The notes beneath the pieces are model-generated. The model was given only the letters and a program-made list of their open reading frames with translations, was not told the origin of the DNA and searched no databases. Below, piece by piece: positions 47,005-58,760 of a stretch of 64,000 bases of DNA (position 1 is the first letter of the stretch; each line of letters opens with the position of its first letter). A program made the translations under genes and the position numbers. Origin of the DNA: Ophioderma brevispina (Eukaryota; Echinodermata; Ophiuroidea; Amphilepidida; Ophiodermatidae); assembly GCA_023653785.1 (NCBI GenBank), contig JAMKCH010014212.1, positions 1 through 64,000 on the forward strand, given 5' to 3'.

Positions 47005-47300
47005 CTTCTTTTCTTCTATCGTGCCCCAACACTGTGCGTTCTCAAATTTCTCAATATGATCCAGCCAGAGTGGGTGTACAATGTCTGGCTGCTTCACGAA
47101 TTCCGCAAGGTCCTGTTTGTGCATTGTTGCCAGCAATGGCACAGACCAAGAGGGTTTCCATTGTCTGTTACTGTGGCTGATATTTTTACGTGTCACCCAT
47201 CGAGCCACGATGGGCCAACGAGATACTCCTGTTTGAAAAGAAAAGCTAAAAAAGTGGTCTTCGCCAGCGGTTTTGAAAAATACACAATACCACCTTAAAG
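47005..47300 (-). mobile_element. LINE 3' end, copy c
   Basis: The minus strand matches copies a and b: 'CHCWQQCTN' and 'FVKQPDIVHPLWLDHI' segments, then 'CWGTIEEKK', with the terminal complement of TTCTTCTATCGTG at ~47010-47022. The Cys cluster is recognisable only after frame changes. Confidence 0.5.
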
Positions 47301-47599
47301 GATGCTGAAAATGCATAATCTATGGCTTTTTCGTAATTTTTAATGTAACACAAGGAATAAATTCCTAAAATGTTGATGGAGCCTTGTCCAAATTATTTAA
47401 CCATGTTTAAAACCTAAATTTAACTTTTCTTTTTAAGATAATTAATATGCCAAGTCCAGTGGCCAAGTCTGCTAATTAATCAGGAGATCGTCGCATATAC
47501 CGCGTATAATGGTTTTATAAGTCCCATCACTAACCGACACCATCCTAAAAGTTGTGAGATAGAAATATCACCTTCTATTTCATTGGTGTGCATGCATTA

Positions 47600-48100
47600 G
47601 TGTATAAGATGATTGGCCTCTGAATGTGGAATTTCAAGCTTTATTTCAAGCTTTACTCTTCGGCTCTCGATGTGGGTCTTATAAGAGAGAGTGCGGTCCA
47701 AGGGAATTCCTAGGTAGACAGAGTATCACCGTGCTCCAGGGGTGTTCCAGGACCAGTAACTTTTCTTTTAAGCTGACGTTTGGCTATACAGGCTGCGTAG
47801 AATGGTAAAGCAAACACCTGTGTCTTGGATGGATTTCCCCGTAGGTGGTTTTCCTCATAATAAGGAGTGAGTTCCTCCAAAGCTTTGGAGAGCTCTCTTC
47901 AACAACTGTGAAGTCGGCCATCTTGTGCGCTAATTCTCAAGATCGTATGCATAAATAACACGACAGGTTCCTGCACTCCGAGGTTGGTCGTTGGTATCGA
48001 TGTTGAACAGGAGAGGGGCAAGCACGCTCCCTTGTGGTTATTCCCATCTTGAGCCAACGCCATCGGCTCTTCTTCGCTGCCAGCTGAAACAAAGGGGTCT
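47600..48100 (-). mobile_element. LINE reverse transcriptase core fragment
   Basis: From ~48085 the minus strand reads SRWRWLKMG, then a stretch equivalent to 'PQGSVLAPLLFNI' (48030-48000, ACLPLLFNIDTNDQP), then GTCRVIYAYDLEN (~47935-47970), the palm motif C region with YAYD in place of YADD. A 'TGVCFTILRSLYSQ' strand and 'GTPLEHGDTLS' (~47720-47750) follow, matching the segment after the catalytic box. The family is CR1/Jockey-like. It may be the upstream part of copy c (47005-47300) with ~300 bases of unrelated or unreadable sequence between. Confidence 0.55.
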
Positions 48101-48765
48101 GAGGTATGGGCAACAGCGTAATAACGACCCCCCTCCCATTATGGGCGCTGGGGGTTACAAAGCACAGCTTGGATATATAGGTAATTATCATATTCCTGAA
48201 TTCCCAGGTATTGAAAAAATAGGTTTAGCCACCAAATTGATTCCAAGTTGCTCAGAACCAAAGTATAGGTAAAAATCCTTGGAAATGGCGGCCATTTTGA
48301 AACCAAGATGGCGGCCAAAACGGCTTTCAGAAAAAAAAGTGACCAATCTTTTCTGCATTGGATGTCTCCTCTATCCAATGACACCAAAAAAACAAGCATC
48401 GACAAATGATTACGGCCCATATTATGGAAACTCTCAAAGAAGAACTGAGGTATGGGCAACAGCGTAATAACGACCCCCCTCCCATTATGGGCGAGGGTGC
48501 TTACAAAGCACAGGCTTGGCTATATTAGGTTAATTATCATATTCCGAACTCCCAGGTATTGAAAACATAGGTAGCCACCAAAATTGAATTCCAATGTTTC
48601 TCGAAAAAACCAAAAAGATATAGGTCAAAATCCTTGGAAATGGCGGCCATTTTGAAATTCAAAGTCAAGATGGCGGCAAAACGCTTTTCAGAAAAAAATG
48701 CGTACCACTACTTTTCTGGATGTCTACTCTATCCCAATGATGATACCAAAAAAAAAAGCTCCTTA
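48099..48765 (-). repeat. ~346-bp tandem repeat, two reverse units
   Basis: CTGAGGTATGGGCAACAGCG starts units at 48099 and 48445, followed by 'taataacgacccccctcccattatgggcg'. Each unit holds GGAAATGGCGGCCATTTTGA and AAGATGGCGGC (48284-48320 and 48637-48672). Confidence 0.8.
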
Positions 48766-49984
48766 GCAAAAACAAATGCAAATATACTACCATCCTACAC
48801 TAGTTAAGATTGCCGTCACTCAAACGATGTTCCAGCGCAATGGCACAACAGTGTTTTCAATTAGGCATTTATTTGTCATCATGCCATGGTCACTAACTCC
48901 ATCGCCAAAGGTCGCTAAGAGTAAGCTCTATTACAACATGCCAGTGCAGACAAAGCAGAATAATCATATTCCGCACCGCAATTTGGTTTTCCGGTACAAT
49001 GTCGGTCCATCGCGAAAGGTCACTTCTGGAATTCCGACCCCCCCCCAATAAATTCCTGGCAACGGGCCTGGACGTGGACGTGACGAATTGTACAACAGTG
49101 GTATATTTTTTTCACTTATGGCGTGGATATAACGAGTTATTATTTTCTTCTATAAAACAGACTCTAACTTAGTTGCTGTTTTTAATATTTTTTTTCTGAG
49201 TCGGGTATATTAAAATCATTTTGACTCACCAGGTTTTATAGTCTGTATTATCGCAGTCATAATTTTGACGTTTCTAACAATATCCATACGTGTTCTGTTG
49301 CGAGCTGCAGCTGCAACGTGGGAATGAGCACAACGGTGTAGTGACGTGAGATGTGTGTGTGCGAACAACTGAAAACTTCATCAACTGTTTAATTGTTTTT
49401 TTTGGGAACCAACACAAATGTAATTGTCAGATGGATTACTGAAGAGTTTAAGTTTTCTATTTCTTCACCGTTTTCTGAGGTGCATTATAGCAGTTTTAAT
49501 TAGATGCCTCAATCAGGAAAGCGAGACGGATCTGTTAAACCTCTGTTAAATCTCATGTTCCGCGGTTGTGATTTTTTGGTTTGGTAATTATTTACCAGAC
49601 ACTCAAAACTTTTTCCTGAATATATTGAAGAACCAAAGTTATTGGGCGCACGAAGTAGGTCGAGTAGTATAGTGTCAGGTATGTGACCGACATACATGGA
49701 ACTGATGTATGGCAGTATAAGTAGTTCTGAGAGACGGAGTTTAAACTATGTTAATGATGAAATAATTTGTTAAAAATAATATGTTCTCTACTTGGCAGGT
49801 ATTAAGTTTCGATCCCAGGACCAGGTCTACTTGTTACAGACATAGCCAAAAAAATATGATATCAAATCACTGATAATACTTTTATGCAGGCAAAGAGGAG
49901 TAAATGGCCAGTGATTAATATAGCGTTACAAAAATAGAGTGACAATATCGTTTACCCATGCATTCAAAAATAACCATGCAAATA
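48766..49984. other. Stretch without a recognisable gene
   Basis: AT-rich, with a C-run near 49040 and 'gcaacgggcctgg' that may be the end of a MITE. No gene is supported. Confidence 0.35.
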
Positions 49985-51260
49985 ATTATTTTAAAAAACA
50001 TTCCCACTTATTTGGACCAGTCGAAAAGTTTATTGATATCATTTGGAGAGAGAACCTGATCTTTGCTGGACCTTGATGGTTTTACAGTAAATGATACAGT
50101 CGTTAAAGCGAAAACAGCTGGTGGTGAGGTGACCGGGTAATGCCGTGATAAAAGTTTGAATGAAAAAGTGAGGGCCTAATACCGTGCCTTGGGGGACACG
50201 GCTCAGGAGAGGGGTCCACGGAAATGCTCTTCCTTTGACGATAACTCTCATCTCATCAAAGTGGTTTATGACGGACGGGGGGTACTCAGGCCTGGAAGAC
50301 TTCGGGGTGCTGAAGACCTCTGATATGTAAAGATAGACTGATTTTGTATAATGTTTTGCAAAATTCCGGGGTGCTGGCGCTGTCTCCGCATCCGGGCTGG
50401 GTACACTGGTGATGGATGCCATAATAAGTTAATATTTGGAGGAGACGTTGATGAGGAACGACGTCGAAGGCCATACTGAAGTCGAGAATTGCTCTGTCCG
50501 TAATCTGTTATTATTAGGTTGGAAGTCAGGTCGTGTAGAGTGGTGATAAGTTTCAAGGCACATGTTCATTAACCACATTGGAGATGCCTTCTATGAACGA
50601 GCACCAGTTTTCATCCACAGTCTTATCTTCCGGGTTGTTATTTAGGAAGTCTTCGGTAATTTTCTTGGCACATAATTTGTAGGCTTGCTTATTAATTTTA
50701 CTCCATTGGTACACTGTCCTAGGCGGTTTTGATTGGACTTTTGATCTTCGCCTTGGCAACTACGTAATCAGCAATGGGTGCCAGAGGGTAGATGTTAGTT
50801 ACATGAGATGGCCAGGTGGTGAAGCATAGATCAAGGGTATTCTCGGTACCATTGGCATCTCTTCTGGTAGGAAAGGTGACAAGTTTCGTTAAAATTGTCA
50901 GGATGCTCTCTTGAAGGGCACCATGGGTTTCAATGGTCTCATACTCAGTCCATGTCATATTAGAGCTGTTGAAATCACCACCTAAAGTAATGTATGGCGA
51001 TTTCACCTCGTTTTTTATTTTACAAAAACCGGCATGCAAGAGATGAAAATCTGCTTTTAGACTGAGGCCTGTAGTAACTGCCACCAAATATAATGTACAG
51101 TTGTAATTTTAAATCCACATGGCTAATGAATGTTCTGGCCTTGTTATTATTGGTAGCACGGTATGTAAACTGTTCAGAGCTTTGACTACAATGTATGCAG
51201 GGTGGAAGATATGAATTATTCAATTCAACTTTTTCACAATGCACACTTAACACTTTATCT
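49985..51260 (-). mobile_element. LINE remnant: endonuclease plus reverse transcriptase (CR1/Jockey-like)
   Basis: From 51253 the minus strand reads VHCEKVELNNSYLPP, then YITLGGDFNSSNMTWTEYET (~50935-51000) with the GGDFN catalytic motif of APE-type endonucleases. ENTLDLCFT and PLAPIADYVVAKAKI follow, the second carrying Tyr in place of the expected catalytic His of 'SDH'. The linker is 'YQWSKINKQAY..'. The RT part shows AILDFSMAFDVVPHQRLLQI (~50420-50500, motif A), FPWTPLLSRVPQGTVLGPHF (~50170-50230, motif B) and RFNDCIIYC (~50085-50115, motif C, with ND for DD). It ends near 49985 in 'NDINKLFDWSK'. Several frameshifts and active-site changes make it inactive. Confidence 0.75.
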
Positions 51261-52524
51261 TTATCCCTAAAGTCCCTGGTGTGTGAGGCCCAAGGATTTG
51301 CCTAGCACAGGTCCAGGGAAAGGGTTAACAATGCACTCAGCGGCATATTCAAATTTGCGGTGATCGTTCATTTGCAAATATAACCTAAACGAGAAAATGT
51401 ACTTGAAAAACACTCCACTGGTTTAATATTATATGTTGTCTGGTTCATAAATCTCGCTCAAAAACGTGTCCATTTAAATTGCATAGAAAAGTCAGCAGTC
51501 ACACTTTAACGATTGCAATCATTCCGTTGAATGCTGACATATGGTATACATGTAGATGACATTATAATGCTTGTCCTCTGAACCATAACACTGCGCTGTC
51601 AACGCTACAATAGGAATGTATATATTTTCGACATATTTTCCCTTGTTTTGGGGAAAATTATAGATAAAATGCATAAAAAACATCTACATGTTTTGAAATC
51701 TCTAACCCTTTAAAAATTGAATTACAACTATGTTAAATAAATAAATTGATTGATTAATCTATTGTTTAACTATTTTGTAACTGATTTGTCTTTGCTCTTT
51801 CGTTTTTCCTTGTCAATTGTACGCGACCAACAAAATAATTTATTCCTTCTTGCCTAGCGGTAATCTTTCCATCAATCTATTACTGCTTGATTGATGTTAC
51901 TGATACTCGACGTACTTTATTTTTCTCCGGCCAAGTAGAGCTTTTATATCTCGCTAAATGGTGATGGGTCAACTGGTCATCTCAGAACCGCCAATTAACG
52001 TGCTCTGCACGTATTTATTTGCATTAATACCACCCTTCACTTAAGTCAACGCCAAGAGCATTAAACATACTTAGGGCATCCATCACTCTGCCTATAGTTT
52101 AATCAGCACAAAAATAGCACTGTGAATAAACTGATACGAGTATTGAGGTTAGACGCAACAAAAATGTCAAAAGCAAGTGCGTTATAATCGTTTTCCTTTC
52201 GGCAACTCGTGTGAATTATGGGTTCTTTAAGAGTTGGTCAGAGAGTGTAGTACACTTTCGCAGTCAAATCTGTAAAGGACACATTAACTTTAAAGTTAAC
52301 GTTTTATTGTGTATATTGTGTATATCAATTTACAAAGGAAACATTTTTACACTCTTAAAAAATGGTTTCTGAGATGGTATGTCATACACTACTAGAATTT
52401 GGGGCCCTTCTCAGGTAGTAAACACCTGTTTGGCTGAGTGGCCATTGGCTATATTTTCCGTCTAAATAAAGTATATAACATTTGCATAACTAGATCAGTA
52501 AAAGACCTCAAGTAATTTAGACAC
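51261..52524. other. Stretch without a recognisable gene
   Basis: The only structure seen is a palindrome GTTAACTTTAAAGTTAAC-like at 52282-52301. Confidence 0.4.
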
Positions 52525-52818
52525 AAGCGGCTTGGGGCCGACCAGGTAACCCTATACTTACCGTGTAAATCGCAGTCGTCAACTCTGAAGTTTCAAATTC
52601 CATTGCAATCTCCAAGTCCCAAATAATAGATTGCGTCAGAAGTCAGAACCCAGGACCTTTTGATTACAAGACGAGCGTCAATACACGCACGCCACGAAAT
52701 TCGAGCTGGCAGAAGATCGGTTTTTATAATACTTAAATAAACACATTAACGGAATAAAGCGCACACATACCATATCTTCTTGATTGACGAGGTTACCTGG
52801 TCGGCCCCTAGGCCGCTT
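52525..52818. mobile_element. 294-bp MITE with ~28-bp terminal inverted repeats
   Basis: The left arm AAGCGGCTTGGGGCCGACCA..GGTAACC pairs with the right arm GGTTACCTGGTCGGCCCCTA..GGCCGCTT (52791-52818) with one gap. The non-coding AT-rich centre is typical of a MITE. Confidence 0.8.
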
Positions 52819-55800
52819 CCCTTTAGAACCCCTTAACATGGCTTTTTTTAATTATGGACAAAATTAAGTCCATTTGACCCTTTGAGTTTTGCAAGTTGTC
52901 TCGAAATTTTAGGAATTGTGATAACTTCTTGTCAGCTTGTGCAAATAAAACAAAGTTGAGGAAGAAGGAAGAGGGATAGAAAAGGAAGTTTGTGTTAGGT
53001 TAATGCGTGCTGTGGGTGGTGAGGCATGAAGCAGGCAGCATGTTTGGTAAAGATGTTTTGGACGTGTGGATACAATTGCACATAACAATAGGCCCTAACT
53101 CATTGTTCTGCTGTGATGGGGGGGGGGGGGGCAGGGTGGGGGGCAGGGTATTAATTAATTGCTGTTTAGTCCTGAGGGAATTGGCATTGGTACAGTTTAA
53201 AAATTAAATACTGCCAATTAGTCGCAGCACAACAGCTCATAGGGAGGGGGGGGGGGTGGTTAGGGGGGGTTAGGACACGACTTGCTTGATTGGATTGGGG
53301 ATTTCCAAACGGGAATTTGGGGAACTGTTACATGCATTAACTATAGCAGTCTCTGTGTCAGTATATAACAAAATATCATTTTAAACACTTAGTCGATAAT
53401 CTTAGAATTTTATGGTAATTTTTGAATAAAATATTGACCTGCAAAATATTCGGGGTAAAAAAGTGGATTTTAAACCCCAAAACCCACATATGGGCAGTTT
53501 TCCACACTTTGACAGTGTTGTTCCCAAAGACTAGCAACCGGAAGTGGATGGCGTTTGCATTAGCTGTTGCTGTTAGTGTGGCATGTCCTACCCCCTTTGA
53601 GTCAGTTCACATCAACGCAAAGGGGGCGCACCACTAAATAGTTCCGGCAAAAATAACCGTAATACTAAGAATCCTTTTTTAAAGCTTTTTTAAACCAAGC
53701 GCCAAAACAGTTTTAGGCCATATCTGATCAACTATTTGAAATTGAAAGTAAAATTAATGGTCAATTGAAATGTGCATTTCTGCCATGATATTAATATAGG
53801 AAAAAGCGGCAGATTTGGTTTTTTTACAAACCAAAATCGTGGGGAACTACATGCCTTTCAGGGCGAGTATCGTATAGATGTGCTTCATTGAGATTTGGCC
53901 CGCGCGAAATGATGCTCAGAAGCATATGGTCAAGAGCATAATTAGACTCGGAGGACAAGAAGCCCTTGAGGAGGGAGTACTTCCTCCTGGTTGTAAAAGG
54001 GGCCGAGCTATCAGCGCATATGCGTGTGGTCGGACGGGTGACCAAGCAACAGCAGATCACTTTTGGTGGCCAATCGAGGCAAGTGCATTTTTTTCCGCAG
54101 TAGTGTAGTAAATACGCAGAGAACCAGGAAGTACGCGCCGTCAAGGGTTTCTGTCCAGACTATAATGTTCCGGAGACATAAAGAATGTGGAGGAAACTAT
54201 CCTGTCAAATATGCTCCTGGAGCTATTGAATGTACAGTGCTCAAGGAGCAAAGGCAATGGGGTCCTTGTGTTTCCTGTAGAGTGGAGAACTGTTTTGTAA
54301 AGTACTGATGTCCGGAGCATGATGTGCATTCAAATTTGGCTAGACAATATTCTCCAGATTATATATGTTCCGGAGAAGGGTATCTGGGTGTGGAATTGTC
54401 CTATGTCCTTAGAGCATAATTTCGGGTCAATTTCTCAGACGGGCAAACAATGGGTCAAAGAACTGCTAGCTGTCACAAGCTGCCGCTCTAACTTGAAAGT
54501 CAGCATGTCTGACTGAAAGTTGCATATTTGAAAGGTAAAACTAAAATAGTCATTAAAGATGGCTGGGCATGCTAGTACTAACCAACCCGTCCAATTGCAA
54601 TGTGGATAAAACTCGCACGGACTTTGAAGCTGGGGCACACTAAGGCAAGAGTTATTCTGCCATTTGACCTGTGGTTTTTATTCCGTCAGGCTGCAGAATT
54701 CGTAGGGGAGGGGGCCATTATGGCATCTTCCGAATTAAAAAGGGGAGTGCATTTGAGAGGAGTTGGCGTTCCTCATGATTTTGGCAATATCTTGTTTTGC
54801 CTGCCGTGACGTCACGTTTGACCAGCAGTCATCCGTGTGTGCTTTATTCCGTTATTGCGTTAACAAGCTTTAATTCCGTCAGTGAGTTAGGTGTCAATGA
54901 CGTCATGGGTGGCCAAATAAGACATTCTCGTGATTTTGGTCTAGGGCACGTCAGTAGGCCTATAGTCGTAAGATTCACTATATGTTAAAAAGACTATAGC
55001 TTTAAAAAATTCAAATTTTCACATAACCCAAAGGACCCCCAGTCGTTTGAAAAAAAAAAAGAACATTTTAATGAAAAACATCTCTTAGGACGTTTTGGAA
55101 GATTTGTAATTGAAGTTTTAACACAAGACCCCCCTGTTGCGGTGTGAAAATTTTTACAAAATTGCGTGCCCCAAATAACCCTAGAGGTTTGTGGAAGGTT
55201 TGAAAGAATGTAGTTGTGTACCACCACCTCTATGATTCGGCAGCCTAAACAGAAATAAAGTTGAAGGATGTGGCGGCAGAATACTGAATTCATGCCGATG
55301 CGGAAGTAATTATAGTAAGTATTATAGTCCGGCGTATCACAGTCCGTCTACGCGGTAAGGAATAAGGCCACTCATTAGTTGACTCTTCACGCTACATTTG
55401 TTTCACGCTTTTATTCCGTTATCGTCTATGGTGCCCAAAGACCCTATTTTTTGCACCTTCTCTGTCATAAAATACCCCATGGTTGAAACGCAGCCTGATT
55501 AAATATACACCAATACGCCGTTTCATACGTAGGGGGTCGTCCCCGTGAAATTTTGCAGTTCTAAGCTCCCTTCAACATCAAAGTTGGCCCAAAATTAAGT
55601 TCCATATTACTTCCGAAAACCCTTCTTTGTTAAACTTTCAATTCACAAGCCTCCCAAGTCTGGCGCTTAACACCGCACATCCCCTACCCAAGCAAAAGGA
55701 TTGACCCCCCCCCACCCCAGGTGTGGTGTGGCCGACAAGTACTTTCAACCTGCTGAAGTATGAAATTTTCTGAGATTTCATAAGTTCGTATTTTTTTTAT

Positions 55801-57239
55801 TGCCAAAGTCACTTGGTCAAGATCTAAGTTATTGTAGCAATGGGGATTTCCAAAGGTCCTATCCATCAAATAAGAACATTCTAGCGCCTTTCAGCTTCTT
55901 ATTAAATTTTGAGGCTGTCTACTAGTCTCAACTCCCAGGCACAGTTCCAAGCTTCAACTCACTCGTGCTAATTAACTCTGGTGTTAGGTATGAGTCATGA
56001 TACCCAGAATGCAAAATGTCAGTTCATGTTATCATACAGGTACGCAAGGAGGTCGTTGTAACGGGCCCCTGGACAATTGATGCTATATTGTAGGCGTTAA
56101 AGCAACATAGACAATCAAGGTTTCCAGATAAATAACCCATTGTATTCGGTATGGAGTGTCACCTCTGACATGGTTTGTGCAATACAGTTCACATTACATT
56201 GTGGTTAGAGGAAAACATAAATTGACAAATTTAAAATTGCTTTTCGTTCTTGTAGTATTATTGCTTTCATCTTTTGGTAGCAACACTCGTCAATCTTTAA
56301 CAACTCAAACACATTTCCAGGCAGAGAGGCAATCCCAACTCCCATTCACTTATGGCTACAACAGGGGAAGGAGGGGGGGGGTATAAGCGGATTCATGCCA
56401 TCATGTTGCAAACATATTCACCATAAACGGGGTATCGATTGTGGCATATTATTTTTTTCCCGAAAAAAAAATCTATTGAAAATTTTCAACAACAATCCTA
56501 CCACAACATAATTCACAACGCTTTTTGTAATAATCAATAGTCAATTTTTACTTCAAATCTGGTAGCAAGAAAAATGGACAAAATTAAGTCCAATTTTAAT
56601 TTTTTAAAAAAATCTATGTTCTAGACCTGTATTTGGAGTACTATCTGTTGCAAATTAGTAAAACTACAACATCATACAAACATGCTAGAACCTATTTAAA
56701 TTATTTGAATGTTAATTTGAGTTTCTGGTATGAATCGTGACCATGTGTTTCAAATTCATGTTCAATGGCAATGGTTAGAAATTAATTTGGACTTATGATA
56801 TCCGTCGTACAGCAAGTGAATGTAGTCCTTGTCGAAAGTATTTCCTGGGGCGTATGAATAGATGTCTCTGTGTGCAACAACAGATGTTAACCACTGCAGT
56901 TTTTCAGTTATTATAGGGCCATACATTGGTGGATTTCAAAGAGAACTGGAGAGAATCGAGCTTGGAGCTATATATCTCAACAAGATCATCTATGTATCAT
57001 GTTGGTTGTCGGGGACGTAATTAAGCACCGCTTTTTAATTATAAATGTTTGGATCAAGTGGCTTCTTCGCCGTGTGTCTGTGTGTATTTGTTTGTGTCTG
57101 AAGGGGAGCACACAAATCTGCTTTTAATTTTGGTGTATTTTTTTATAATAATTATTTCAAATAGTTTATTCAAACGCAAAATTGATTAGGCCATTAATCT
57201 TTTGAAAGGGTTTTCCTCAATATTTAAATACATTACATA
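52819..57239. other. Gene-poor stretch with G-runs
   Basis: G-runs at 53117-53131 and 53242-53258 are notable. The minus-strand open frame 53824-54144 and plus-strand frames at 53878-54308 overlap each other and match nothing I recognise. 'TTTATTCCGTTAT' words recur at 54845 and 55411. There is no supported gene. Confidence 0.4.
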
Positions 57240-57242
57240 ATG

Positions 57243-57300
57243 GAGCAGAGAGAGAGAGAGGAAGTGAGGAAGAGAGAGAAACAAAAGAGAAGGGCAAATG
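57243..57300 (+). repeat. GA-rich microsatellite
   Basis: Imperfect (GA)n producing Glu/Arg-rich and Leu/Ser-rich artificial frames. Confidence 0.7.
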
Positions 57301-57671
57301 AGAAGAATACAACGAACAGGTGCAAAGCAACACTGAGTGAGTACATCTTGTTCATATGGAATTCTAACCCCCAAGGAACTGATTTAGTAGAGGTTTTATA
57401 TTCGTCACTCACAATAAATAAGGTTTGATTGATAACATCAGGGACGAACATCTGCTGATTTGTCGTTTCCGACACATTGAAGGAAAAGTCTCCGTGAGAT
57501 TTCACATCATCTACAAGACAGTGCTGATGATGGAAAGTTTACATTCCCATGAGAACGATCCTTACAGTTACTTTTATCTGATTTTATTTCTTTTTCTTTA
57601 GATCCTAATGATCTTAGTGAAGTAAAAAAAAATAGCAATACATTAAAGCGATTTCGGCTAATGGACCAATC

Positions 57672-57830
57672 GTGATGATGATGATAATGATAATTTTATC
57701 ATCATAATCATCATCATCATCGTCATCGTCATCATTATCATTGTCATCATTATCATCAACATCATCGTCATCATCATCATCATCGTCATCGTCGTCGTCG
57801 TCATTGTCGTCGTTGTCGTCGTATAATGCG
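57672..57830 (+). repeat. CAT/CGT trinucleotide microsatellite
   Basis: A (CAT)n/(CGT)n tract of about 160 bases. The poly-Asp minus-strand frame over it is an artefact. Confidence 0.9.
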
Positions 57831-58634
57831 CGGAACCTCCTTTTCGCTCTTAGTGAATAACTTGAAGGCACTATCAGCGATCCACCCGAAAGAGTCAAAA
57901 TATTTGAAATTTGGAGGAATAACGTAAAACTAAGGATAAGTCTCTAGAAGTTATCAACTGAAGAACTGACAGAAAGGAAGAAAACAGGGATCTACATTGA
58001 ATGACCTGTTGTAGCAAGTGTCCATACCCATCAATAATGATGAAAATATCCGATTTTGTAGGTTGGTTTTGGTATTAGTATTTCCAGGGTGTGTTAGGAT
58101 ATACCTATTCTTTTGATTTTCGATTTAACCGATTCCTGATATTACCTTGAACGTCACAACCTGAGTTGTCAGCAGCATCACTATAAATTTATAACAACCT
58201 ATGTAATGTACCGGATGGTAGATTCCATTAAAATAATATGATGTATTAATAATAATATTGATCATGCCATGTTTAATTACCGTCTTCAATGCGTTTACCA
58301 GCATGATTACTGCAGCACACGAATCAGAGTACCATTACATTGTCTTTGGATCGATTAAAGGCACTCTCAGTGATTTGCTATATATTTAAAGCCACAATCA
58401 GTCATATCTTTTCAAAATTGAAATGCCATGTATTTTTCCAAGTTTAACGTTGTATCATATCAACAAATAATAAACCTTTTTTTAGTGAATACGGTCATTA
58501 AAGTTCGTAAAAGTTACTTTAAAAACACTATTTGGCTATTTCATGACGTCAAAAATATCTGAATCCCAATTTTGTTTGCAGAAATATCGTTCGTATTTAA
58601 AAACCTGTGTTGTTCTCAGTTTTTCCACTTGCAG
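57831..58634. other. Stretch without a recognisable gene
   Basis: No feature seen, apart from the possible intron 3' end described in the next entry. Confidence 0.35.
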
Positions 58635-58760
58635 GTAGCTTTGAAACAAGAATTTTGCAAATATAATGCAACAAAACTCAACTTAAACGCCCTCAAATAT
58701 TGGAGGACGTTGTTTGTGTACATCATAGAACCTCCTGACAGTGGCTTAAAGAAAGTGTAG
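58635..58760 (+). CDS. Candidate terminal exon of an unknown gene
   Basis: A strong splice-acceptor-like sequence (TGTTGTTCTCAGTTTTTCCA..CTTGCAG, ending 58634) precedes an open frame of 41 codons that begins VALKQEFCKYNATKLN, contains LKYWRTLFVYIIEPPDSGL and ends with a TAG stop at 58758-58760. An AATAAA signal lies at about 59011. A second possible acceptor (TTTTGTTTGCAG) ends at 58580. I do not recognise the peptide, and no upstream exon was found in the window. The surrounding DNA is poor in repeats, unlike the rest of the window, which fits a host gene. It could equally be a chance open frame. Confidence 0.25.
   Translation, partial: VALKQEFCKYNATKLNLNALKYWRTLFVYIIEPPDSGLKKV

Noticed and set aside
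53824..54309. Overlapping open frames of 76-106 codons on both strands
   Set aside because: Some Cys-rich stretches looked interesting, but the frames overlap on opposite strands and none matches a family I know.
57614..57898. Asp-rich minus-strand open frame
   Set aside because: It is the translation of the CAT/CGT microsatellite at 57672-57830, not a protein.
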